The notes below the pieces were generated by a model. The model had not been told where the DNA came from, did no database searches, and saw only the letters and a program-made list of their open reading frames with translations. Shown here piece after piece: positions 9,626 to 18,418 of a stretch of 44,040 bases of DNA (its first letter is position 1; each line of letters opens with the position of its first letter). A program made the position numbers and the translations under genes. Where the stretch lies: assembly GCA_015056925.1 (NCBI GenBank), contig SVFJ01000021.1, positions 1 to 44,040 of the forward strand. Direction: 5' to 3'. The DNA is from Lachnospiraceae bacterium. GTDB taxonomy: Bacteria; Bacillota; Clostridia; Lachnospirales; Lachnospiraceae.

Positions 9626-11010
9626 TGGACGTTTTAAAGAAGGTACCTGTCAGAGAGCAGGAAGCAGAAGTAAGAGCAAAGAATTTTGACGAGGTTTGTC
9701 TTGGATATAACAAGGAAGAGGCTATGGAAGAGGCTTCTCGTTGTATTAATTGTAAGAATGCAAAGTGTGTACAGGGATGTCCTGTATCTATCAATATTCC
9801 TGCATTTATTGAGCAGGTTAAGCTTGGTAATATTGAGGAGGCTTATCAGATTATCAGCCAGTCTTCAGCATTACCCGCTGTTTGCGGACGTGTATGTCCT
9901 CAGGAGAGCCAGTGTGAGGGTCAGTGTATCAGAGGTATCAAGGGTGAGCCTATTTCTATCGGTAAGCTTGAGAGATTCGTTGCTGACTGGGCTAGAGAGA
10001 ATGGTATTAAGCCAACACCTGCAGCTGAGAAGTTAGGTAAGAAAGTTGCAGTTATCGGTTCAGGTCCTGCAGGTCTTACATGTGCAGGAGACCTTGCTAA
10101 GCTTGGTTATGATGTTACAATCTTCGAAGCATTACATGAGGCAGGCGGAGTGTTAGTATACGGTATTCCTGAGTTCAGACTTCCAAAGGAAGCTGTAGTT
10201 GCTAAGGAAATCGAGAACGTTGAGTCTCTTGGTGTTAAGATTGAGAAGAATGTTATCATCGGTAAGTCAATTACAATTGATGAGTTAATTGAGGAAGAGG
10301 GCTTTGAGGCTGTATTTATCGGTTCAGGTGCAGGTCTTCCTAAGTTCATGGGTATTCCGGGAGAGAATGCAAACGGCGTATTCTCAGCAAATGAGTACTT
10401 AACAAGAAGCAATCTTATGAAAGCATTCAATGAAGATTCTAAGACTCCTATTATGAGAGGTAAGAAGGTTGCAGTTGTAGGCGGCGGTAATGTAGCTATG
10501 GATGCTGCCAGAACAGCACTTCGTTTAGGAGCAGAGGTTCATATTGTTTATAGAAGAAGTGAAGAGGAGCTTCCGGCAAGAGTAGAAGAAGTACATCACG
10601 CTAAGGAAGAAGGAATCATCTTCGATTTATTAACTAACCCAATCGAAATCGTTGAAGACGAGAATAACTGGGTTAAGGGTATGAAGTGTGTACGTATGGA
10701 GCTTGGCGAGCCAGATGCATCAGGAAGAAGACGTCCTGTTGAGGTAGAGGGTAGTGAGTTCGAGATGGAGCTTGATACAGTAATTATGTCTCTTGGTACA
10801 TCACCTAATCCATTGATTTCTTCTACAACAGAAGGTTTGGAGACTAACAAGTGGAAGTGTATCGTTGCAGATGAAGAGTTCGGTATGACATCTAAGGAAG
10901 GTGTATTTGCCGGTGGTGATGCTGTAACAGGTGCAGCTACAGTTATTCTTGCTATGGGTGCAGGTAAGGCTGCAGCGAAGGGTATTCACAAGTATCTTTC
11001 AGAGAAATAA
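9625..11010 (+). CDS. nfnB: NADH-dependent ferredoxin:NADP+ oxidoreductase, subunit B (GltA-like)
   Basis: A 461-residue relative of the small subunit of glutamate synthase. The N-terminal domain carries the cysteine sets CINCKNAKCVQGCP and CGRVCPQESQCEGQC for two [4Fe-4S] clusters. Two dinucleotide folds follow: GSGPAGLTCAGDL (FAD, residues ~143) and VVGGGNVAMDAARTA (NADPH, ~286), and the FAD-closing motif VFAGGDAVTGAATV lies near the C-terminus. Such proteins are often labelled gltA (gltD-like), but there is no gltB-type large subunit here and the gene is translationally coupled (ATGA overlap) to nfnA, which points to Nfn. The pair balances NADPH supply with ferredoxin and NADH. Confidence 0.92.
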   Translation: MDVLKKVPVREQEAEVRAKNFDEVCLGYNKEEAMEEASRCINCKNAKCVQGCPVSINIPAFIEQVKLGNIEEAYQIISQSSALPAVCGRVCPQESQCEGQCIRGIKGEPISIGKLERFVADWARENGIKPTPAAEKLGKKVAVIGSGPAGLTCAGDLAKLGYDVTIFEALHEAGGVLVYGIPEFRLPKEAVVAKEIENVESLGVKIEKNVIIGKSITIDELIEEEGFEAVFIGSGAGLPKFMGIPGENANGVFSANEYLTRSNLMKAFNEDSKTPIMRGKKVAVVGGGNVAMDAARTALRLGAEVHIVYRRSEEELPARVEEVHHAKEEGIIFDLLTNPIEIVEDENNWVKGMKCVRMELGEPDASGRRRPVEVEGSEFEMELDTVIMSLGTSPNPLISSTTEGLETNKWKCIVADEEFGMTSKEGVFAGGDAVTGAATVILAMGAGKAAAKGIHKYLSEK

Positions 11011-11064
11011 TTGATTGCGTTTAAGACAGAATAAAAGTACAGAAGGCGAAAGGGGTTATGAGCT

Positions 11065-11724
11065 ATGCCATGGTGTCCAAAATGTAAATGTGAATATAGA
11101 GAAGGGATTACAACCTGTGTAGACTGTAAGGTTGATTTAGTAGAAGATTTACAGGCTGTTAAGGAGGAAGAAGAGAAGGTAATTAATCCGTATGAGGAAT
11201 ATGTTACTGAGGTTACTCCGGAGGATGTAGTACAGGCTAGAGGTACAGTTAAGGTTTATCACAATAATAAGTCAAAGGCAGAGGATTTCAAGAGTTCTGC
11301 TTATACATTATTGATTGTAGGTATTCTAGGTATTGCTGCAATTGTTTTAATTGAGCTTGGAATTATTCCGTTTCATATGGCTTCACCTGGCAAGTACATT
11401 ACCTATGGTGTAATGGGAGCGCTCTTCTTGATTTTCATTGTTATGGGTATCAGTTCTTTTGGTTCTGCTAAGAAGTATGCTAGTGAAGCTAAGAAAGAAG
11501 ATGATTTAACTTCACAGATTAGAAGCTGGGTGTTAGAGAATGTAACTAAGGAGTATATTGTTCAGAAGTCAGGTGTTCCAGCAGGTATGCCTGAAGAGAT
11601 GAAATACTTCCGTTATTTTGCAATCTTAAAGTCTGCGATTGCAGAGGAGTTTGGCGTATTAGATGCATCTTACTTAGAGTCTTTAAGTGAAGAGCTATAT
11701 GCAGAGATTTTCGAGGAGGCTTAA
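11065..11724 (+). CDS. Zinc-ribbon membrane protein, function unknown
   Basis: A 219-residue protein. The N-terminal ribbon is CPKC ... CVDC (residues 4-20), followed by an acidic segment, two transmembrane helices (about 77-100 and 110-132) and a C-terminal soluble domain (~85 residues). This matches the general plan of clostridial DUF2007-like or zinc-ribbon membrane proteins, but I cannot name a family. AAAGGGG at 11049-11055 serves ATG 11065. It lies nine bases upstream of rlmH, so the two are likely co-expressed. Confidence 0.75.
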   Translation: MPWCPKCKCEYREGITTCVDCKVDLVEDLQAVKEEEEKVINPYEEYVTEVTPEDVVQARGTVKVYHNNKSKAEDFKSSAYTLLIVGILGIAAIVLIELGIIPFHMASPGKYITYGVMGALFLIFIVMGISSFGSAKKYASEAKKEDDLTSQIRSWVLENVTKEYIVQKSGVPAGMPEEMKYFRYFAILKSAIAEEFGVLDASYLESLSEELYAEIFEEA

Positions 11725-11732
11725 TATTTAAT

Positions 11733-12212
11733 ATGAATATTACGCTGATTACTGTTGGTAAGATTAAGGAAAAATATTATAGAGATGCAATTGATGAATA
11801 TGCTAAGCGTCTTTCTAGATATTGTAAGCTGGAGATTGTAGAGGTTGCAGACGAGAAGACACCCGATAATGCATCTGAGACTGTGGAGCTTCAGATTAAG
11901 GAAAAGGAAGCGGCACGTATTATGAAGTATGTGAAGGATGATACTTATCTGATTGCGCTTGCAATTGAAGGTAAGAAGTTAGATTCTGTACAGTTTGCGA
12001 ACAAGTTAGAGCAGCTTGGGATACAGGGAAACAGCAATATTGCATTTGTTATCGGTGGTTCCTTAGGCTTACATCCGACAGTGATGAAGAGAGCGGATTA
12101 TAAGCTTAGTTTCTCAGATATGACGTTTCCGCATCAGCTTATGAGAGTGGTGCTGTTGGAGCAGATATATCGGTGCTATCGTATTATCAACGGTGAGCCG
12201 TATCATAAGTAG
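11733..12212 (+). CDS. rlmH: 23S rRNA (pseudouridine-1915-N3)-methyltransferase RlmH
   Basis: A 159-residue SPOUT methyltransferase, the normal length for RlmH. It begins MNITLITVGKIKEKY and has the knotted SAM site around FVIGGSLGLHP followed by LSFSDMTFPHQLMRVVLLEQ and the terminal YRIINGEPYHK, all near-invariant. It methylates pseudouridine 1915 in helix 69 of 23S rRNA on the assembled 70S ribosome. No strong ribosome site is visible before ATG 11733; translation may be coupled to the gene just upstream. It is the last core gene before the accessory islet. Confidence 0.97.
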   Translation: MNITLITVGKIKEKYYRDAIDEYAKRLSRYCKLEIVEVADEKTPDNASETVELQIKEKEAARIMKYVKDDTYLIALAIEGKKLDSVQFANKLEQLGIQGNSNIAFVIGGSLGLHPTVMKRADYKLSFSDMTFPHQLMRVVLLEQIYRCYRIINGEPYHK

Positions 12213-12246
12213 TATAAAGGATAAAATAGTATAGTAAGAAAATGTT

Positions 12247-12276
12247 AAAAGGATGGTAATTGTGCCATCCTTTTAA
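12247..12276 (+). terminator. Rho-independent terminator after rlmH
   Basis: Perfect arms AAAAGGATGG and CCATCCTTTT with an eight-base loop; the T-run is part of the right arm. It marks the left edge of the islet. Confidence 0.88.
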
Positions 12277-12455
12277 TTATGTACATAAGTCTGTTTGGGA
12301 CAATGTCGTTAAATTAAGGATGTGGAATACAAATATAATTAAGATATTTCAAAATGCATTTGCTTATATTTTTGGCATTACAAATACAGCAACTACTAGG
12401 AGATAACAGCTTTGTTTTGACCATTTCTTTTTGACTTTATTTAAATGCTGATTGG

Positions 12456-12660
12456 TTTAATTCGATTTTTCAAATCTGTTTTTAAATTCTTTATATTTGC
12501 TTTCAATACCTCAACGCAGATAATATAACTCAGAACATTTTTCTGTATTCAATTGATGAGGCATTATATTTGTAACCAAATATTCCGTAGTACTGTCAGT
12601 TAATGGAATACGCATGCTTTTTAATATAAGAGAGATCTTATCATTAGAAACAAGGTACAT
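12456..12660 (-). pseudogene. Decayed IS4-family transposase fragment
   Basis: Read on the minus strand from about 12657, the frame gives MRIPLTDSTTEYLVTNI, then QLNTEKCSELYYLR, a stop, and GIESKYKEFKNRFEKSN followed by another stop. The stop falls exactly where IS4/COG3385 transposases have the Trp of LRWGIE (TGG to TGA), just before the Glu of the DDE triad. The 5' part of the transposase and both element ends are missing or unrecognisable. It is dead, and its value is as a mark of past insertion at the left border of the islet. Confidence 0.72.
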
Positions 12661-12714
12661 CTAAAAGCAATTTTCTAAAATATATATAATTTATGAAAAA
12701 GAATACATAGTATA

Positions 12715-12742
12715 TTGCATAAAAATGCAAAATATGTATAAT
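12715..12742 (+). promoter_or_regulatory. Putative promoter of the toxin gene with inverted repeat
   Basis: TTGCAT (12715-12720), 16 bases, TATAAT (12737-12742). The -35 box is the left arm of a perfect inverted repeat TTGCAT-AAAA-ATGCAA (12715-12730), a possible operator. The start of the toxin lies 200 bases downstream, giving a long leader. Confidence 0.45.
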
Positions 12743-12839
12743 TATAGAGGTGAATTTATGTAAACTAAATATTGCCATGCACAAATTGAGCAGAAGCAAC
12801 AAGCATCCAAACAATCATATTTTTTAGAGAGAGGAGAGA

Positions 12840-12899
12840 ATGCGAAGAAATAATATTTATGCATTGAGGACATTAGAAGAGGGAATCGGATTTTATTGA
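12840..12899 (+). CDS. Possible 19-codon leader peptide upstream of the toxin
   Basis: ATG 12840 follows GAGAGGAGAG and reads MRRNNIYALRTLEEGIGFY before TGA, 43 bases before the toxin start. Only the ribosome site and position support it; there is no homology and it may be chance. Confidence 0.2.
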   Translation: MRRNNIYALRTLEEGIGFY

Positions 12900-12942
12900 T
12901 TGTAATTGGGAGAGATGAATATAGAGAGAAAGGACTGTAAAG

Positions 12943-15900
12943 ATGAAAAAGATAATCAGAAGGATTCTGGCATACATATTAATATGGATTATTTGCGTTA
13001 GTGCTGTTGATGTTAATGTGTTTGCACAGGAAAATATGGCGGTAGAATATGCTGAAGATGAGAATTCAGTAGCTGTTGGAGGTTTAACAACAGAAGTGGA
13101 GGAAACAACTACAACAGAAGTTGAAGAGATAACAACGGAAGTAGAGGAAGAGTCTACAACAGAGGTTGAAGAAACCACAACGGAAGTAGAGGAAGAGACC
13201 GCAACAGAGGTTGAAGAAACCACAACGGAAGTAGAGGAAGAGTCTACAACAGAGGTTGAAGAAACCACAACGGAAGTAGGGGAAGAGTCTACAATAGAGG
13301 TTGAAGAAACCACAACGAAAGCAGAGGAAGAGACCGCAACAGAGGTTGAAGAAACCACAACAGAAATAGAAGAAACTTTAACTGTTGAGAGTGAAGAGAA
13401 TACATGGGATGGCATAACTACAAAAAATATATATGAAACAAGTGATTATAGAGTTATATTCTCATTAGATTCCTATTGGGAAGGTGGATATAATGCAAAT
13501 ATTATAATAGAAAATATAAGTAATACTGTTATAGAAAACTGGTATTTAAAATATGATTTTGCAAATGCGATTTCTAACATCTGGAATGCAGAGATTTATA
13601 GCTATGAGGCAGGAGCGTATGTCATTAAAAATGCAGGCTGGAATCAAGATATAGCAGCGGGAAGTCAAATTCAGTATGGATTTAGCTCGAATGAGAATTT
13701 TATAGAATTTCCACAAACATATGAGTTGATGGGAGAGTATGGAAGTGTACAAGATGATGAGTGCTCGATAGAGTATTATTTAGATAGTGATTGGGGCGAC
13801 GGTTTCACCGGAAGGATATCAATTACTAATAATTCGGATCAGATTTTTGAAGATTGGATGTTGGAATTTGAGTTTGCTAGAGAGATTACAGAAATTTGGA
13901 ATGGTGTTATTTCTGAGCATGATGGAGCTTATTATGCAATTACAAATGCTGGTTATAATGCAAATATTAATCAAGGAGAGACTATAAGTTTTGGTTTTAA
14001 AGGAACGTATGGTGATATAACGGATGAACCGTTTGGTTTCCAATTATCTCAAGTAAAGTATGTGCAAGAGAATGACGATTTTGATGCTATTTTAGCTGAA
14101 GTCGAAGAATATAGGAAAAAAGCAGAAGAAAGTATTAACAATTGGGAAATTCCAGATTTTCCGGTCGTACAAAGAGAATTTAGAGATATTCTGAAAAATG
14201 CTGAAACGTTTTATTATAATGGGCGTGAATATGAAAGCTCAGAGCAGTATGTAGAAGCTAAGAGCGCATATCAAGATACTTGGATGTATCTGGAGCAGAA
14301 TAGAAATAAACTTGATGATATAAATACGTTAATAGCAGAACTGCGTTCCAATCCGGAAGCGGATTATGATGGTGACCTATTATTGAATGGATTTGAAATG
14401 GATGCTTTCTGTGGATACTTGGACCCGTTTAATAATGATACAGATGGAGATGGATTAAGCGACGGAGAAGATGATTACGATCTCGACGGTCTATCAAATT
14501 ATGAAGAACAGAGATTTGGTACTAGTCCAATTAATGCTGATACGGACGAAGGTAGTATGAGCGACAAGAGAGAAATTGAACTTGGATTGAATCCGACAAA
14601 TCCAGAAGATGATAATGTCGCTATGAAACAGAACATAATATCAGAGGAGACTGGTGTAAGTGTTCAGATTTTGGCAGAAGGTGATGCAGAAGGAAAGATT
14701 TATATAGATATAGCAGAGACATGTATTGACTCAGAATATGCAATTTCTCCTTTTTATGAAATTAATGCGGATGTTAAATTTAGCACAGCACAGATAACGA
14801 TCCCTGTTGATTTATCTGATATACCAGAGGATGATTATGACAAGTTGTATATTGTATACTATGATGAAGATTTAGGCGGATTCATACCTCTAGAGAATTC
14901 AAAAGTTGATGTATCTAATAGTTCTGTAAGTGCTACAACAAATCACTTTTCTTTATATGCAGTTTTTTATGTGAAAAACTGGGGGACATACTTTAATGTG
15001 CCGTTAAATCAACCAAAAAGAACAACTGAGGATCAATTTAATTTGGTTGATATTATGTTTGTTATTGACTCTTCAGGAAGTATGAGTTGGAATGATTCCA
15101 ATGATTATAGAAAAACTGCTGCAAAGGCTTTTGTAGATGCATTGTTGCCAGGAACGCAAGTTGGAGTTGTTGTTGGTGATAGAGCAGGTGTTGTTGATTT
15201 TGATTCGTATGCAGTATTAAGGCAGCCGTTGACGGATGACTTTGAGGCAGTAAAAAAAGCAATAGATGCTATTGATGATAATGGCGGAACTAATATTGGT
15301 GCAGGAGTAAAGATTGCTAATGATGAATTAATCAGTAATAGCGAAGAAGAGCGATTAAAAATTGAGATTTTATTAACTGACGGTTCGGGAAGTTATAGTT
15401 CGTCGTATACGACAGAAGCAATCAATAACGGTATTGTCATTTATACTATTGGGTTGGGAAGTGGTGTGAATTCTTCTCTGCTGTCGCAAATTGCTGCGGC
15501 AACGGGCGGACAGTATTTCCATGTTGATAATGCGAGTGAATTACCAGTTGTTTATGATAGAATAAAAGATGTTACAATTGTAGTGCAAGATACTGATAAG
15601 GATGGAATTCCAGATTCTTTAGAAACTGAAGGAATGCGAGTTGGTTTGTTGAACTCGGAACTGGTATATACTGACCCTGAGGATCCGGATTCTGATGATG
15701 ATGGTCTTCTGGATGGAGAAGAGATTGATGTTAGTAATATATCAAAAATTTCATTATTTGGATATGAACTTGAATGGTATAAGATGATTTGTAACCCAAA
15801 TGAAAATGATACTGATGGGGACAGGTTAACAGATTATGAAGAACTTAAAGAATATAATTCGAATCCGAAAAAAAGACACTCGGATAGTGACAATTTGGAT

Positions 15901-17733
15901 GATTTTACGGAATGTATTGATTTTTATACAGATCCAAACTTAGAGGATACAGATGGCGATGGTTTTGATGATTATTATGAGTGCACAGATACTAGATACA
16001 ATCCTGTTGTTTTTGATACTGTAGTTAAATCGGATGGCCAATATATTATTGCTAAAAATCAGTCTTTGGCTGGTAGGCTTCATATTCAATCTCCAATTGT
16101 GGTAAATGAGGGGATTGCGTTAACACTTAAAAATATTGATAAAATAGTAGTTGAAGACTTAGCCAGTCGCATGCGTTATGAAAGCAGTATTTTTAGAATA
16201 TATGGAGAGTTGATTGCATCAGATGATTCAAGCAAACAATTAGAATATGATGGAGAAGATTTGTGGACGGGAGTATTCGTCGATGAAAACGGAAAAGCAG
16301 ATTTAAATAAGTTCACTATATCTGGAATGGAGTATGCATTATACATTTATGGTGGAGATTTAGATATTACAAACTCCAATATTAAAAGTTGTTATCAGGG
16401 AATAGAAGCAACTGATGGTGCAGTTGTTAACGTATCAGATACTTATTTTCGAGCTATTGATGATACGAATGTTTTTGGTGATTTAGCAGTACGCGTTATT
16501 GGTGGAAAAGAGTATTTTCATAGTGGCGGAAAAATAGATGAATTTGCAACTGGAATTGTATTGATTTGCAATGAAAATGAAAGTAAAATTAAAAATGTAG
16601 AGATTAAAAATGGAGATACGGGCATTTATATTGACGCATCTAAAGTTAATATATCAAATGTAACATTTGATAAGAATAGCATAGGTATAGATGCAACAGG
16701 ACATTCCACGAATGTGTATTTAGAAAACAGTAATGTATGGGATTCTTCAGCTTATGGCGTAAGAATGAGTAAACAGGCAGTTGTTTATACATACAATAAT
16801 GCATTTTATGGAAATGGTATTGATATTAAGAATGAATTCTTGAAAGAAATGCTTCTTTCGTTAGTGACTAGTTTGATTCCGTATGCTGGTGATGGAACGG
16901 ATTTGTTTAGTAGTATATATGGAAGAGATGTATTTACAGATGAATCACTAAGCGCCTTTGAAAGAGGGCTTGGTTTCTTGTGTCTTGGAGAGTTGAGAAG
17001 AGTAGACGATGTTATTGATGCTACTAAAATTGCTGAAAAATTGCCGAATGGGGTAAAATATCTTGACGTAGCAGCATCCTTGACAACAAGGTATGGCGAC
17101 GATTTGGTTACATTGCTAAATAAATGTGATAGTAAAACGGCAGATTTAGTGCTTGAAATGGCTCAGAAACATGGCGATAGTTTTGTGGAAATCTTCTTAA
17201 AGTATAGTGATGAAGGGGTAGAGTTATTAGCTTCAAAGCACGGTCGTGAAGCGATTGATGTGATTGCAAAACTTGGCGATGATGGTATTAGAGCTTTAAA
17301 ATTCAATGATGAACTATTATCAAAATATTCTAAACTTGACAATATTGAAAAATTTGCTGCTGAAACGGCAACATTAGCAAAAGAGTTGAACTGTAAAGGA
17401 TTTACATCAAGAAACTATTTGGACGTGATGAAGAAATCTTTTGGATGGAAAACTAGTAAAAAGTTAGGAGATACTTTGCAGGCGCATCATATTTTCCCTG
17501 AAAAGTTTTTTGGTGAAGGTGCAGATTATGCGAATTTGTTGAAGGATGCTGGGATAAGCTACTGTGATCCAAGATTGTTAGTCTGGTATGATAAATCTAC
17601 TCATTTGTCTAATGCATTAAAGTATAATGACGATATATATGAGGTTATTGAAAGATATAAAGATAATTTGCCTGAATTAATTAAAGGAATAAGAGAGGTG
17701 GCACGACGATATGGATTTGAACCCAAATTTTAA
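12943..17733 (+). CDS. Large secreted polymorphic toxin: CBM2-like x2, TSP3, vWA, beta-helix, pre-toxin, HHIFP nuclease-like C-terminus
   Basis: A 1596-residue Sec-exported protein (signal peptide 1-29). Order: Glu/Thr repeat linker (~48-150), two cellulose-binding CBM2-like domains (~162-268 and 271-376), helical segment (~380-468), calcium-binding TSP3 repeats such as DTDGDGLSDGEDD (~470-557), a beta domain, a vWA domain (~700-878; MIDAS DSSGSMS with D709, S711, S713 and a later TDGSG), more TSP3 repeats (~883-1026), a right-handed beta-helix (~1027-1300) and a pre-toxin segment (IPYAGDGTDLFSSIYGRD, ~1301-1363). The last ~125 residues hold QAHHIFPEKF (H1515, H1516) and a distal H1554, like AHH/HNH-type nucleases. 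The 3' end overlaps the immunity gene by 23 bases. No sorting signal is seen; the CBMs may anchor it. Nuclease activity is inferred. Confidence 0.85.
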   Translation: MKKIIRRILAYILIWIICVSAVDVNVFAQENMAVEYAEDENSVAVGGLTTEVEETTTTEVEEITTEVEEESTTEVEETTTEVEEETATEVEETTTEVEEESTTEVEETTTEVGEESTIEVEETTTKAEEETATEVEETTTEIEETLTVESEENTWDGITTKNIYETSDYRVIFSLDSYWEGGYNANIIIENISNTVIENWYLKYDFANAISNIWNAEIYSYEAGAYVIKNAGWNQDIAAGSQIQYGFSSNENFIEFPQTYELMGEYGSVQDDECSIEYYLDSDWGDGFTGRISITNNSDQIFEDWMLEFEFAREITEIWNGVISEHDGAYYAITNAGYNANINQGETISFGFKGTYGDITDEPFGFQLSQVKYVQENDDFDAILAEVEEYRKKAEESINNWEIPDFPVVQREFRDILKNAETFYYNGREYESSEQYVEAKSAYQDTWMYLEQNRNKLDDINTLIAELRSNPEADYDGDLLLNGFEMDAFCGYLDPFNNDTDGDGLSDGEDDYDLDGLSNYEEQRFGTSPINADTDEGSMSDKREIELGLNPTNPEDDNVAMKQNIISEETGVSVQILAEGDAEGKIYIDIAETCIDSEYAISPFYEINADVKFSTAQITIPVDLSDIPEDDYDKLYIVYYDEDLGGFIPLENSKVDVSNSSVSATTNHFSLYAVFYVKNWGTYFNVPLNQPKRTTEDQFNLVDIMFVIDSSGSMSWNDSNDYRKTAAKAFVDALLPGTQVGVVVGDRAGVVDFDSYAVLRQPLTDDFEAVKKAIDAIDDNGGTNIGAGVKIANDELISNSEEERLKIEILLTDGSGSYSSSYTTEAINNGIVIYTIGLGSGVNSSLLSQIAAATGGQYFHVDNASELPVVYDRIKDVTIVVQDTDKDGIPDSLETEGMRVGLLNSELVYTDPEDPDSDDDGLLDGEEIDVSNISKISLFGYELEWYKMICNPNENDTDGDRLTDYEELKEYNSNPKKRHSDSDNLDDFTECIDFYTDPNLEDTDGDGFDDYYECTDTRYNPVVFDTVVKSDGQYIIAKNQSLAGRLHIQSPIVVNEGIALTLKNIDKIVVEDLASRMRYESSIFRIYGELIASDDSSKQLEYDGEDLWTGVFVDENGKADLNKFTISGMEYALYIYGGDLDITNSNIKSCYQGIEATDGAVVNVSDTYFRAIDDTNVFGDLAVRVIGGKEYFHSGGKIDEFATGIVLICNENESKIKNVEIKNGDTGIYIDASKVNISNVTFDKNSIGIDATGHSTNVYLENSNVWDSSAYGVRMSKQAVVYTYNNAFYGNGIDIKNEFLKEMLLSLVTSLIPYAGDGTDLFSSIYGRDVFTDESLSAFERGLGFLCLGELRRVDDVIDATKIAEKLPNGVKYLDVAASLTTRYGDDLVTLLNKCDSKTADLVLEMAQKHGDSFVEIFLKYSDEGVELLASKHGREAIDVIAKLGDDGIRALKFNDELLSKYSKLDNIEKFAAETATLAKELNCKGFTSRNYLDVMKKSFGWKTSKKLGDTLQAHHIFPEKFFGEGADYANLLKDAGISYCDPRLLVWYDKSTHLSNALKYNDDIYEVIERYKDNLPELIKGIREVARRYGFEPKF
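13153..13377 (+). repeat. Five tandem 45-bp repeats encoding the Glu/Thr linker of the toxin
   Basis: Copies start at 13153, 13198, 13243, 13288 and 13333. Each encodes 15 residues of the form STTEVEETTTEVEEE. They differ by a few substitutions, and the 15-residue unit keeps the frame when copies are gained or lost. Shorter degenerate units precede them from ~13090. Confidence 0.92.
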
Positions 17734-18322
17734 TGAATTATATTATATCAGGTTGAAAAGTGTGCGGGGGCGATTTGTGGTTATGCCCGAAAAATATGAT
17801 GGGATATCTACGGATGAATTGTGTGGATATAAATATGGAAGATTTCCAAATGGCAGACCCACTATATTTGTACAGTCTGTTGGTAATGAGAAGACAAAGC
17901 GAGATCTTATCATACCAAGTGCTATGAACTTTAATTTGTTTCATAATAGAATAATTGATATTTTTACAGAAAAAGGTTTTACAGGATGGGAGTCTTACCC
18001 AGTAAAGGTTTTATGTAAAAATGGAGATGTAGATGAGAATTATCATGCATTTATAGTGAAGGGTTCATGTGGAGCTTATGATATAAAGAAAAGCAAGGTA
18101 ATTGATTATACGGTCGATAATGGTGGTTTTATTTTGCGAGAAAAGAGATATCAAGGAATGTTTTTTGATCCTAAATCATGGGATGACACTGATGTGTTTG
18201 TGATGAAAGATACATGGATAACGATTGTTAAAGAGCCAGTTATGAAGGAATTAGAAAGATTAAAAGTAAAGCTTAATATGACAAGGTTATCAGAGTATCT
18301 TCTTGTGGATAAGGTTGAGTAA
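17711..18322 (+). CDS. Immunity protein 1 of the toxin module (predicted)
   Basis: A 203-residue cytosolic protein with no signal peptide or membrane helix. ATG 17711 lies inside the last eight codons of the toxin in another frame, and its ribosome site GAGGTG is within toxin codons. This coupling and position directly after a toxin C-terminus are the standard arrangement for an immunity gene. The block GFTGWESYPVKVLCKNG followed by YHAFIVKGSCGAYD and DNGGFILREKRY recalls Imm11/Imm43 (DUF1629-like) immunity proteins, a resemblance recalled from memory only. It is paralogous to the gene at 18595 (126 of 203 identical by hand count, no gaps). It probably binds the toxin tip to block self-killing. 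A terminator follows at 18366. Confidence 0.8.
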   Translation: MDLNPNFNELYYIRLKSVRGRFVVMPEKYDGISTDELCGYKYGRFPNGRPTIFVQSVGNEKTKRDLIIPSAMNFNLFHNRIIDIFTEKGFTGWESYPVKVLCKNGDVDENYHAFIVKGSCGAYDIKKSKVIDYTVDNGGFILREKRYQGMFFDPKSWDDTDVFVMKDTWITIVKEPVMKELERLKVKLNMTRLSEYLLVDKVE

Positions 18323-18365
18323 AGTATATGGTTAGAGAATTCTAATCTGTGCTTCAAACAGAAAT

Positions 18366-18400
18366 ACCGGTGAATTTTTACATTCACCGGTGCTTCTTTT
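18366..18400 (+). terminator. Rho-independent terminator after immunity gene 1
   Basis: Arms ACCGGTGAAT and ATTCACCGGT (perfect, 10 bp, six-base loop) followed by GCTTCTTTT. It lies in an ~85-base segment absent after the second immunity gene. Confidence 0.85.
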
Positions 18401-18418
18401 GCCCCCAAAAGTAAGATG

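Larger units (their letters stand above)
12277..12942. other. Gene-poor, AT-rich spacer at the left side of the toxin islet
   Basis: No intact gene is seen in these 666 bases. They contain a decayed minus-strand IS4-type transposase segment (12456-12660), a promoter with an overlapping inverted repeat (12715-12742), a start-stop pair ATG-TAA at 12758-12763 behind AGAGGTG, and a possible 19-codon reading frame (12840-12899) behind GAGAGGAGAG. The remainder, about 12277-12455, looks like further decayed sequence with no call. Confidence 0.6.

Noticed and set aside
9686-10036. Second + frame inside nfnB
   Set aside because: Shadow frame with implausible composition (Arg/Ser/Leu-rich), no start signal.
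9625-11010. Glutamate synthase small subunit (gltD) label
   Set aside because: No large subunit nearby and the gene is fused by overlap to nfnA, so Nfn is the better call.
12277-12455. Possible tRNA or small RNA in the rlmH-toxin gap
   Set aside because: No cloverleaf or conserved TTC loop and no consistent fold; looks like decayed DNA.
13153-13377. Could be a CRISPR-like array
   Set aside because: Units are directly adjacent with no spacers and encode an in-frame peptide repeat.
12873-13415. Minus-strand open frame of Ser/Val/Thr repeats
   Set aside because: It is the antisense image of the toxin's Glu/Thr repeat; no ribosome site and no independent signal.
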